In this document: one piece after another, positions 1 through 6,155 of the stretch
Position numbering within the stretch: position 1 is the stretch's first letter
Layout of the letters: each line of letters begins with the position of its first letter
NCBI GenBank assembly: GCA_900767005.1
Contig: CAAFXL010000313.1
Location: 1 to 6,155 of the forward strand
Direction of reading: 5' to 3'
Source of the DNA: an uncultured Ruminobacter sp.
GTDB lineage: Bacteria; Pseudomonadota; Gammaproteobacteria; Enterobacterales; Succinivibrionaceae
Length of the DNA stretch: 6,155 nt
The notes under the pieces: model-generated
Database searches by the model: none
What the model saw: only the letters and a program-made list of their open reading frames with translations
Told to the model about the DNA's origin: nothing
Translations under genes and position numbers: made by a program

Positions 1-1
1 A

Positions 2-85
2 AAACTTAAGAATAAAAGATGGACATCAGAAGTTACAGCCAGAGATTCCCTATATCTTGAAAAACTAGGTGTCAAATTAACTTAA
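2..85 (+). CDS. 3' end of an unrecognised convergent gene (partial)
   Basis: An open frame enters from the left edge and ends at TAA (83-85), giving 27 residues that include WTSEVTARDSLYLEKLGV. I do not recognise the family. I prefer this frame because its codons (GAA, GAT, GGT, TTA, AAA) match the AT-rich usage of the neighbouring genes. A second plus-strand frame is also open from the edge to TAG at 66-68, but it uses CAG, GAG, CCC, ATC and AAC, which fit poorly. The first plus frame stops at once (TAA at 7-9). One minus-strand frame is open here too but has no convincing start. If the call is right, this gene converges on the deacetylase gene and shares the intergenic terminator region with it. 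With so little sequence visible the call is tentative. Confidence 0.45.
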   Translation, partial: KLKNKRWTSEVTARDSLYLEKLGVKLT

Positions 86-274
86 GGATTTGAGTGCATA
101 AAATACGACTTTTAGGTTATAAAATAAACAAATAACTAAACTCAAGATATTTTTTTGTAAAACCTGAAATATTTTAAGAAACTTTTAAGGTTTGTTTTTT
201 TGATTTTAGTTTAGCTTATTTTATTTTTGCTTAGTTTGGTTTTCTTTGTTTTTTACGTAAATTCCTTTGCATGC
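86..274. other. Convergent intergenic region, T-rich on the plus strand
   Basis: These 189 nt hold no supportable gene: all frames contain frequent stops and no start has a ribosome site. The right part is strongly skewed: 46 of the 64 bases at 191-254 are T on the plus strand. It contains the inverted repeat described separately (130-142 with 208-221), a smaller inverted repeat AAACCT/AGGTTT (160-165 with 188-193) followed by seven T, and a 10-bp palindrome TTTACGTAAA at 252-261. This is typical of a spacer between two convergent gene ends in an AT-rich genome. I see no tRNA, promoter or small ORF in it. Confidence 0.6.
130..221. terminator. Possible bidirectional terminator structure
   Basis: Bases 130-142 pair with 208-221 over 13 base pairs, with one bulged C at 215. 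The left arm reads AAATAACTAAACT and the right arm AGTTTAGCTTATTT. A nested short hairpin (160-165 with 188-193) sits inside. On the plus strand the outer arm is followed by a T-rich run; on the minus strand it is followed by GTTTATTTTATAA. The position between two convergent gene ends suits a shared terminator. Against it, the outer loop is 65 nt and the stem is AU-rich, so it is not a classic compact intrinsic terminator. The inner hairpin with its T7 run alone could serve the plus-strand gene. Confidence 0.3.
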
Positions 275-1573
275 TTAATTTGGTTTTTCAGATATCTCCT
301 GAGTAAGCTTGATATATTCATCTGCACTAATTACAAAGAACTCTTCATTAAGCTTTAAATCATGAAGGTAATAATAGTTAGCTTTATAAAAAGCTTCGTG
401 ATTAAGCCATGAAATAAATTTTTGTTTTAAGATTTTTTTAAGTTTTACTTTTTCATTTAAGTCTGGAATCAGTAAAAAAGAATTTGCTTTTAAGCGGTAC
501 TCTAAATTACTTAAAGGAACACTTAAAAACTTTTGTTTAAAATCATAATGCTCTAAATCTAAAAAAGGAATTTCTTTTAGATTTTTACTTGCAACAAAGT
601 ATTTATCAACCTCGCGAGGAAGATGATTAATATAAGTAAAGACTTTTATATTTGGGTGGTTTAGTTTTTTTAAAGCTAATCCTAAAAATAACCCTACTGC
701 CTTATGATCTAAATGGCTATCCATTAAAGGATGGGTTACTACAATACTGTCTGGATTAATTTCTTCAATGATTTGGATTAGTTCCTTAATTAAACGCTCA
801 CCGCTTACCGTTAAATCTTGGGTATTTAAAATAGCACTTAAAAAGTTATCTTGATTGCAAATCTTACGAACACTTGCAATATTATTTTCCCCAAAAGGCG
901 AATCTTCAACACTTTCTTTTGGTAAATAACTATCCCTAAAATTCTTACTTAAATCTTTATACATTTCAAATAATTTAGTATCAGGATATCCAAGTGAAAT
1001 AATATTAGAGTATGGCGTATTATAAATTAAGGAAGTCGTACGAGCATTAAAGGCTCGTAAAAAGCCTTTATCTAAACTTGCTTTTTCTAAATCTAAATAA
1101 AAATTTGGTAAATAAGAGTTTTTTAGTTTCTTTACACTTTCACCATTACTAATAGTTAAGATAAATTTATCTAAAGTTTTGTAGGCAAGACTAAACGCTC
1201 CAATTTCAATGTCATCTGGATGCGGAGCAATAAAAAGCGTACGACCTAAATCTTCTTTAGTATTAAATACTTTAATTGTTCCCGTATTTTTAGCAAGCTT
1301 TAAACCATGAAGCTTAATTGAAATGTTATTTTTTTCATTTAAATGAGATAAATTAATTAAGCGTTTACCTTTAACTTTAGGCATTAAATACTGCCTAAAA
1401 GCAAATTTATTATCAATAAAAATAACACAAAAACTTGAAAGAGCAAATTTTGGGGTAACTAAAATTTCAAGTAAGATTGACCCTGAAATTTCCTTTAAAT
1501 TAAAGGAATTCGTTAAATCAACTTCATAAGAATCATCACATTCTAAGTTTAAATTGCAAGCTCTAATCTTCAT
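275..1573 (-). CDS. PIG-L/LmbE-family de-N-acetylase, DnpA-like
   Basis: Likely a zinc-dependent hydrolase that removes acetyl from an N-acetylated sugar. Seen directly: 432 residues with an N-terminal segment of about 108 residues predicted to be strand-rich, then a PIG-L domain opening with APHPDD (residues 116-121). A second motif, HPLMDSHLDH, lies at 281-290. By analogy with MshB and other LmbE-family enzymes, H118, D121 and H290 would bind zinc and D120 would be the general base. The residue after the DD pair is Ile rather than the common Glu, and the run PHPDDIEIGAF resembles the longer LPS-associated subgroup that includes Pseudomonas DnpA (recalled, not aligned). No signal peptide or membrane span is visible, so it is probably cytoplasmic or peripheral at the inner membrane. 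Its ATG overlaps the end of tamB by 11 nt and has no strong Shine-Dalgarno sequence, only A/G-rich AAGA and GAAG, so coupled translation is likely. The deacetylase fold is well supported; the substrate is unknown. Confidence 0.88.
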   Translation of the reverse strand: MKIRACNLNLECDDSYEVDLTNSFNLKEISGSILLEILVTPKFALSSFCVIFIDNKFAFRQYLMPKVKGKRLINLSHLNEKNNISIKLHGLKLAKNTGTIKVFNTKEDLGRTLFIAPHPDDIEIGAFSLAYKTLDKFILTISNGESVKKLKNSYLPNFYLDLEKASLDKGFLRAFNARTTSLIYNTPYSNIISLGYPDTKLFEMYKDLSKNFRDSYLPKESVEDSPFGENNIASVRKICNQDNFLSAILNTQDLTVSGERLIKELIQIIEEINPDSIVVTHPLMDSHLDHKAVGLFLGLALKKLNHPNIKVFTYINHLPREVDKYFVASKNLKEIPFLDLEHYDFKQKFLSVPLSNLEYRLKANSFLLIPDLNEKVKLKKILKQKFISWLNHEAFYKANYYYLHDLKLNEEFFVISADEYIKLTQEISEKPN

Positions 1574-4500
1574 CTTCTATTTCAGGTCTTTTCTTAAAAT
1601 CAAACTCAAATTTATAAATTGCATCAACGCTTCGTTCAAGAGCACTTACCCCTTCAATATAAAATCTTGGGAACATTTCATAACGAACTTTAAATTCAGA
1701 AAGAGCGTTATATAAACCATAACCATAGCTTACTTGAACTTTTGGGAGGACATAAGCTGAGATTTCAACTGCTGTATCATCACCCTCACCCTTTGAGTCT
1801 AATGATACCTCTTGTAGGCCAAATTTTTCCCCAATCTGCCCGATAAAGCTTGAGGTTTGCATTAAACCAACCCCCAATAATAATTGAGTAGACATTGATG
1901 AGGTATTAGTATTAGCTGTTTCCATTCCCTTACCACGAAGTAAATATGATAGGGTTTCACTTTGACTTAGTTGAGGTTTAGAGAATAATGAAACCTTTGG
2001 ATTTGAGGCGTCCCCCGTTACCATAACCCCCACCGTAACATTCTCATTTTCCATAGCATCAGGGTCTCTAATTGCTCTAATATCTAAGTGAGGATTTGTA
2101 GCGTCCCCCACAAATGAAATACGCCCCTTATCAATAATTAGATTTTGACCATAAGCCTTAAATTTACCATCAATTAAGTTTACTCGACCATTAATGGTTA
2201 ATGGTTTATTTGGTTTTTGCTTAATCTTAAGTTTGCCTTCAACATTAGTTTTTAGCCCCATCGCAAAAATTCTAATTTCAGGACCTAAATTAACCTTAAC
2301 ATCAAGTTCAATTGGAGATGTCATCTCACGCTTAACTTTAATGGTACCATCATCATTACGTTTAATTTCTACGACATCACTTGATGCACTAACGGAGCTT
2401 TCAGGTAGGCTCTTAACTTTAATATCCGCATATGGAAAATTCACATTTCCCGTTACAATATTTACGTTTGGTGCAAATTTTCCTAAGATATCAAGACTAA
2501 TTCTGCCGCTACCATAACCAAGTAAGTTTAATGGAATTTCCTCAGTCTTTAAATTAATATTGCCTTTAACCTCTGGTGACCATGATAGATCCCCTAAGAT
2601 ACTAGCTTTTTTACCACTAATACTAAATTTGGTGTCTAAATCAGCACTATGACCTTTAAAGTTCATTAGAGTATTAATATCATAAATTCGTCCAATATCA
2701 ACTGTGGTGTTTATTGACATGTCATTAATGCTTAGTGTGCCATAAGCCTCAGGGTCATTTAGTGGTCCCCCTAGATTTAAATCAGCATTTAATAAACCTT
2801 GAGAATTTGAAACCTGAGCACTAAATTTATTAACAATAGCTAAATCAATATCTTTAATTAAGATATTACCACCAAGCTTACGACTATTTAAAAGTGGGTT
2901 ATGCACAACTGGTGATAATTTAATCAATCCATCTTTTTCAAGGTCTAATAATAAGTTTACTTGGGCTTCATTAGGAATTAAATTAACCTTTAAGGATAAT
3001 TCCTTAAACTTTTCTCCTTCCTTATTAAAGATAAATTCCCCATTATTTGAGATTAGATTAATAATTCCTTGTGGTTTATTATCCCTATAAGTTAAATCAG
3101 CATCTAAATTAACTTTGGCTTTAATATTCATATTACTTGGAATATATTGGGCAAAGCTCATCGGATTAAAATCATGAGCTTCTAAGTTAATCTTGGCTTC
3201 TTTATGAACGTAGCTTAGATTATTAATCGTAAGCTTATTACCATTAATAAGCCATGAATGCTTATTAATAATTGCATCACTCCAATTCTTAACTAAGAAG
3301 TCTAAAGGTTCATTTAAGCTTAAAGAAATGGCTTGATATTTACCCTTTAGCGTTGAAAGCGAGCCTTGATAAGTTTCACGCTTATTAGTTAATGAACCAT
3401 TTAATCTTAATTTAAATGGCTTTTCATAAACTTCAGTAATTAATGATAAGGTGTGATTTTTTTCAGAACCTGTTAATGATAATTTTAAATTATTTAAAAT
3501 GGTGGTTTTTGCAGTACTTAGGTCGCCTAGAGCAAGAGCTACATTACTATTAGTTACATAAAAATCATTAGTTCTAATATTTACTTTACCATTAAGTTTA
3601 TTTAATGAAAAACCTTCCATATTAATATATGGAACATTTAATTTTAGATCTAAAGTTGGAGATTCTCTTTTACCTAAAGCATTGAGACTTAGTCTTACGC
3701 TTCCCTCAAGTGGCGGATAAAATAGAGCTAAATTGTTTAGTGCGATTTCCCCTTTTAAATTAACGTTATCATTGATTTCACCTTTGATATCAACGATATT
3801 TTCTTCGGTTGCTAATAGTTTTAATGCCCCAATTTTAAAATTACCTTTAGAGTTACCTAAAATATCCTTAGCTAATATTTCTAAAGGCTTATTGGTAATT
3901 TTACCTTTAACTTCTAAATTATCTAAATGAGCATTCCAAGAATCTGCATCCTTAAATTTTCCCCCAAAACTTAGAGTAAACTTACTCCCAAAATCAATTG
4001 GTAAGTCATAATCAAGTGAGTCTTCAAGGTTACCATTTAAGTCGCCATTAAAGGAAACTCCATTACTCCAATCAATATCCCCTTTAATTTTAACTAAATC
4101 TTCTTCTCTAAAGATTTCTAAAGTTTCAATTTTGGCACTTTCAAAATCATTACTTACTTTTAAATCTAAATTTAAAAGTGGATAATCAAGTAGTGAAATA
4201 TCCTCAGCATGAATTTTTGAGAAAATGCGTTCAAGCGAACCATAAGTTTGAATATTGATATTTTTAACTAAGTAATCAGGTTCTAAAACTGGAAAACCTA
4301 CATTTTTACCATTAATAATCGCATTAAATGGTAATTTTGGTCCTAAAATCCCAAGTCTTGCTTTAATATTAAGGTTAGTTCTTCCTTTAAGGTTAATTTC
4401 CCCACTCATATCAGCTAAATCACCTTGGGCTTTAACTTCAAGAGTATGAGTATTTAAAAAATCAAACCATTCCTTATTATGACTAAAAGCATTTAAGGTT

Positions 4501-6116
4501 GCTCTAATTGGGTAATATTTATCAAGCACCATTTCACCATTAGAGAGGGTTACTTGACCTAAATTATGGGTAACCCATAATTTATTAACTTTAATATTAG
4601 TGCCACTAACCGCACCTTCTAATTCCCCACTCATAACGCCAGTTGAATAACCATCTTGATGGTACATGACATTATTCATTGTTAGTGCTTGAACGTTAAT
4701 ATTGATTGGAATAAAGACTTTTGGTAATTCATCAATATACTTTGCAATATTTTCTTTATCATAAGGATTTAATAAAAAGTCCTTAATTTGAGCGGTAGTT
4801 AAATTAGCTTTATCAATAACATTTGGGTCTTGAGGCAATTCTTTTACTTCTTCACTACTAATAAATCTTTCATTATGTAAAAGAATATCAACATAGCTTA
4901 CCTCTGATGGAGATACTTCAACGGTATCACCATAGATATTAGCTTTTAAGATTAATTCCCCAACCCCTATATCAATTACTTCTGACATCATTAAAAAATG
5001 ATTAACCGTAATTTTTTCAAAAGTAATATCAATCGGAATATTTAATAAACTTTCACCATGGATAATGTTTTCTTTAGTTTGGTCAATAAACTCATTACTC
5101 TTATTGATAAATTCATTACCCTTAGAAATTATGATGTTATCTTCATTAAATAGGTAATCAAAACTTATCTCGCTTTCATCGTCATTTGCTATATCAGTAT
5201 TATCATCAGTAATACTTTCACTTTGATTATCACTATTAACCTGAGTATTAGCTAAATCTTTATTATCTTTATCTTCACTACTAACTATAGTTTTATCTTT
5301 ATTAGTTTTAACTAGAGTTTCTTCATTAGCTTTAGGAAGATTTTCTTCTTCATTAGTTTTAACTTGAGCATTAGCTTCTTTATTAACCTTTAAAGTTTTA
5401 AGAGTATCCTCGGTTAATTCTTTATTTTCTGTTGTCTTTTTATTTTCTTGTAGGTTTTTAGCCCCTTCTGCTACTTCTAAACCTTCTTTATTTTGCTTGT
5501 TATCTTTATTTTGAATGTCATTAAGATTTTCTTGGGCTACTTCGCTTGTTTGGGTTACTTGAGTTACTTCACTAACTTCTGCTTCTTGAGTTACACTTAC
5601 TTTTGGAGCAATATAAATAGTAGTATCAACAATTGGTTCCTGAAACTTTTCTAAATCCTTAGTTTTTTGGTTTAAAGTATATGCTTTAACCTCTGATAAA
5701 CGCTCATATAAAAATTGAGCAAGTGGTGGCATGTCCTCAGGTCTACCACCAATTACTACAAGAATATCTTTAGTTTCTAAATATTCAACATCTAAAGAGC
5801 CTCTAAATAAGGTAAGAATGTTGTAGCCAATTGACACATAACCACAATCAAAATTAAATTCGTCACTAGTATAGGAAAGATTTTTAAAGGTAAAACCACG
5901 ACCTAAATGACCATCGATTAATTCACCTTTAAGTTCTGGCACAAATTTAACGGTTTGATTCCATAAAAATAAAGTACCTTTAGAGGTAAATAACATTACC
6001 CCTAAAATTAAAAATATGAAGAAAAATAAGGCAAATAAAGTACGTACTAGTACTCTTAGTACTAGCATTACTAATATATAAATATTTTTTAAAATTACTT
6101 TAATATTATAAAACAT
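1563..6116 (-). CDS. tamB: TamB, inner-membrane-anchored subunit of the translocation and assembly module
   Basis: An AsmA-like protein that spans the periplasm, pairs with the TamA barrel, and takes part in outer-membrane protein assembly and phospholipid transport to the outer membrane (family knowledge). Seen: a hydrophobic N-terminal anchor (about residues 12-43, core 26-43), then a TamB-type start (SKGTLFLWNQTVKFVPELKG, 45-64). A hydrophilic linker follows (about 169-318), then a long strand-rich repetitive body, then the conserved DUF490/TamB C-terminal domain (about 1150-1505). Diagnostic stretches that parallel E. coli TamB are LPESSVSASSDVV (1237-1249), FKAYGQNLIIDKG (1319-1331), IRDPDA (1349-1354), YLLRGKGME (1391-1399) and the final aromatic strand ending YKFEF (1501-1505). 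It has 1517 residues against about 1259 in E. coli; the excess is mainly the linker, plus about 15 extra N-terminal residues and a 12-residue acidic tail. I see only one cysteine, C91. The start at 6116 lies 8 nt after the tamA stop; an in-frame ATG at 6068 is an alternative. Confidence 0.97.
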   Translation of the reverse strand: MFYNIKVILKNIYILVMLVLRVLVRTLFALFFFIFLILGVMLFTSKGTLFLWNQTVKFVPELKGELIDGHLGRGFTFKNLSYTSDEFNFDCGYVSIGYNILTLFRGSLDVEYLETKDILVVIGGRPEDMPPLAQFLYERLSEVKAYTLNQKTKDLEKFQEPIVDTTIYIAPKVSVTQEAEVSEVTQVTQTSEVAQENLNDIQNKDNKQNKEGLEVAEGAKNLQENKKTTENKELTEDTLKTLKVNKEANAQVKTNEEENLPKANEETLVKTNKDKTIVSSEDKDNKDLANTQVNSDNQSESITDDNTDIANDDESEISFDYLFNEDNIIISKGNEFINKSNEFIDQTKENIIHGESLLNIPIDITFEKITVNHFLMMSEVIDIGVGELILKANIYGDTVEVSPSEVSYVDILLHNERFISSEEVKELPQDPNVIDKANLTTAQIKDFLLNPYDKENIAKYIDELPKVFIPININVQALTMNNVMYHQDGYSTGVMSGELEGAVSGTNIKVNKLWVTHNLGQVTLSNGEMVLDKYYPIRATLNAFSHNKEWFDFLNTHTLEVKAQGDLADMSGEINLKGRTNLNIKARLGILGPKLPFNAIINGKNVGFPVLEPDYLVKNINIQTYGSLERIFSKIHAEDISLLDYPLLNLDLKVSNDFESAKIETLEIFREEDLVKIKGDIDWSNGVSFNGDLNGNLEDSLDYDLPIDFGSKFTLSFGGKFKDADSWNAHLDNLEVKGKITNKPLEILAKDILGNSKGNFKIGALKLLATEENIVDIKGEINDNVNLKGEIALNNLALFYPPLEGSVRLSLNALGKRESPTLDLKLNVPYINMEGFSLNKLNGKVNIRTNDFYVTNSNVALALGDLSTAKTTILNNLKLSLTGSEKNHTLSLITEVYEKPFKLRLNGSLTNKRETYQGSLSTLKGKYQAISLSLNEPLDFLVKNWSDAIINKHSWLINGNKLTINNLSYVHKEAKINLEAHDFNPMSFAQYIPSNMNIKAKVNLDADLTYRDNKPQGIINLISNNGEFIFNKEGEKFKELSLKVNLIPNEAQVNLLLDLEKDGLIKLSPVVHNPLLNSRKLGGNILIKDIDLAIVNKFSAQVSNSQGLLNADLNLGGPLNDPEAYGTLSINDMSINTTVDIGRIYDINTLMNFKGHSADLDTKFSISGKKASILGDLSWSPEVKGNINLKTEEIPLNLLGYGSGRISLDILGKFAPNVNIVTGNVNFPYADIKVKSLPESSVSASSDVVEIKRNDDGTIKVKREMTSPIELDVKVNLGPEIRIFAMGLKTNVEGKLKIKQKPNKPLTINGRVNLIDGKFKAYGQNLIIDKGRISFVGDATNPHLDIRAIRDPDAMENENVTVGVMVTGDASNPKVSLFSKPQLSQSETLSYLLRGKGMETANTNTSSMSTQLLLGVGLMQTSSFIGQIGEKFGLQEVSLDSKGEGDDTAVEISAYVLPKVQVSYGYGLYNALSEFKVRYEMFPRFYIEGVSALERSVDAIYKFEFDFKKRPEIEDED
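5163..5612 (-). repeat. Low-complexity hydrophilic linker within TamB, with degenerate short repeats
   Basis: TamB residues 169-318 contain no aromatic residue, Cys, Met, Arg or His and only two Pro and two Gly. They consist mostly of K, E, D, N, T, Q, S, V and A. The first part (about 173-195) has degenerate VTQ/EVTQ/EVAQ units (5532-5600). The second part is charged and includes repeated VKTN-E/D units; at DNA level, plus-strand 5301-5317 and 5352-5368 are 17-mers differing at one base. It sits where E. coli TamB has only a short acidic stretch between early strands, so it is an expansion of an existing loop. It is probably disordered or partly helical and exposed in the periplasm. Confidence 0.85.
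6039..6065. repeat. Overlapping GTAC/CTAG palindromes and hairpin in the tamB start region
   Basis: CTAGTACT (6047-6054) and AGTACTAG (6058-6065) form a perfect 8-bp inverted repeat around a 3-nt spacer. Overlapping it are the palindromes AGTACGTACT (6039-6048) and GTACTAGTAC (6044-6053). On the coding strand this gives LVLRVLVRT of the TamB membrane anchor, using CTA and GTA codons. The mRNA could fold into a small hairpin about 50-70 nt downstream of the tamB start. The palindromes are plain in the sequence; any regulatory role is inference. Confidence 0.6.
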
Positions 6117-6123
6117 GCCTAAA

Positions 6124-6129
6124 CCTAAA
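6124..6129 (-). promoter_or_regulatory. Weak candidate ribosome binding site for tamB
   Basis: The coding strand reads TTTAGG, with the AGG (6126-6124) lying 7 nt before the ATG at 6116-6114 and overlapping the tamA stop codon (6127-6125). A second AGG at 6120-6118 is too close to the start. The match to a Shine-Dalgarno sequence is short, but its spacing supports 6116 over the internal ATG at 6068, which has no such element upstream. Confidence 0.4.
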
Positions 6130-6155
6130 GATCTGGACCAATACCAAAGTGTAAA
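6125..6155 (-). CDS. tamA: TamA C-terminus (partial)
   Basis: The last nine codons before TAG (6127-6125) read LHFGIGPDL. This resembles the end of the Omp85-family outer-membrane barrel protein TamA, whose E. coli version closes with a similar Gly-Pro-acidic-Leu ending. It fits a final beta-strand carrying the outer-membrane sorting signal. It lies directly upstream of tamB, the usual tamA-tamB order, with 8 nt between stop and start. Only the last 31 nt are in the window, so the call rests on this short ending plus synteny. Confidence 0.8.
   Translation of the reverse strand, partial: LHFGIGPDL

Noticed and set aside
3..68. Second open plus-strand frame at the left edge
   Set aside because: It is open only to TAG at 66-68 and its codons (CAG, GAG, CCC, ATC, AAC) do not match the AT-rich usage nearby. 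The frame ending at 85 fits better.
191..254. T-rich tract as a small-RNA gene or phase-variable homopolymer
   Set aside because: The longest pure T run is about seven bases, there is no promoter or defined structure, and it fits a spacer between convergent genes.
252..261. TTTACGTAAA palindrome as an operator
   Set aside because: It is a single 10-bp palindrome just after a gene end with no promoter nearby. Chance occurrence in AT-rich DNA is likely.
2194..2517. 107-codon plus-strand open frame
   Set aside because: It lies wholly opposite the conserved TamB C-terminal region, its product is low-complexity L/S/I/P, and it has no ribosome site. It is an antisense shadow.
3733..3930. 65-codon plus-strand open frame
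   Set aside because: It is also antisense to the TamB body, with the same Ser/Leu/Pro shadow composition and no supporting signal.
5301..5368. Near-identical 17-mers as a CRISPR-like or mobile repeat
   Set aside because: There are only two copies, in frame within the TamB linker and encoding the same VKTN unit. They are better explained by protein repeat expansion.

Overview
This is an AT-rich window (roughly 30% GC by eye) from a Gram-negative bacterium. The outer-membrane TAM pair tamA-tamB indicates a proteobacterium. The TamB C-terminus resembles the enterobacterial protein closely enough that a host-associated, AT-rich gammaproteobacterium (for example of the Pasteurellales or Succinivibrionaceae kind) is my best guess. 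I cannot place it more exactly from sequence alone.

Layout, read in the minus-strand direction of transcription (right to left): the last nine codons of tamA (6155-6125), then tamB (6116-1563, 1517 codons), then a PIG-L/LmbE-type sugar de-N-acetylase gene (1573-275, 432 codons). tamA and tamB are separated by 8 nt, and tamB and the deacetylase gene overlap by 11 nt, so the three look like one operon whose promoter lies outside the window. Left of the operon is a 189-nt, T-rich intergenic region (86-274) with a possible bidirectional terminator. Beyond it lies the 3' end of a convergent plus-strand gene (2-85) that I do not recognise.

TamA is an Omp85-family outer-membrane barrel. TamB is an inner-membrane-anchored, AsmA-like protein that spans the periplasm and is known to take part in outer-membrane assembly and phospholipid transport to the outer membrane. 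The PIG-L protein resembles the subgroup that includes Pseudomonas DnpA, encoded in an LPS-core cluster, so a role in deacetylating an N-acetylated sugar of a surface glycan is plausible but unproven. The operon as a whole therefore appears dedicated to building the cell envelope.

Most of the window is conventional. The unusual points are: (i) a ~150-residue, aromatic-free, Lys/Glu/Asn/Asp/Thr/Gln-rich linker inserted near the TamB N-terminus; (ii) the translational overlap of tamB with a sugar deacetylase gene; (iii) a short acidic TamB tail beyond the usual C-terminal Phe; (iv) a compact cluster of GTAC/CTAG palindromes within the first 80 nt of tamB; and (v) an uncharacterised ~108-residue N-terminal domain on the deacetylase. 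I do not see a wholly new system here.
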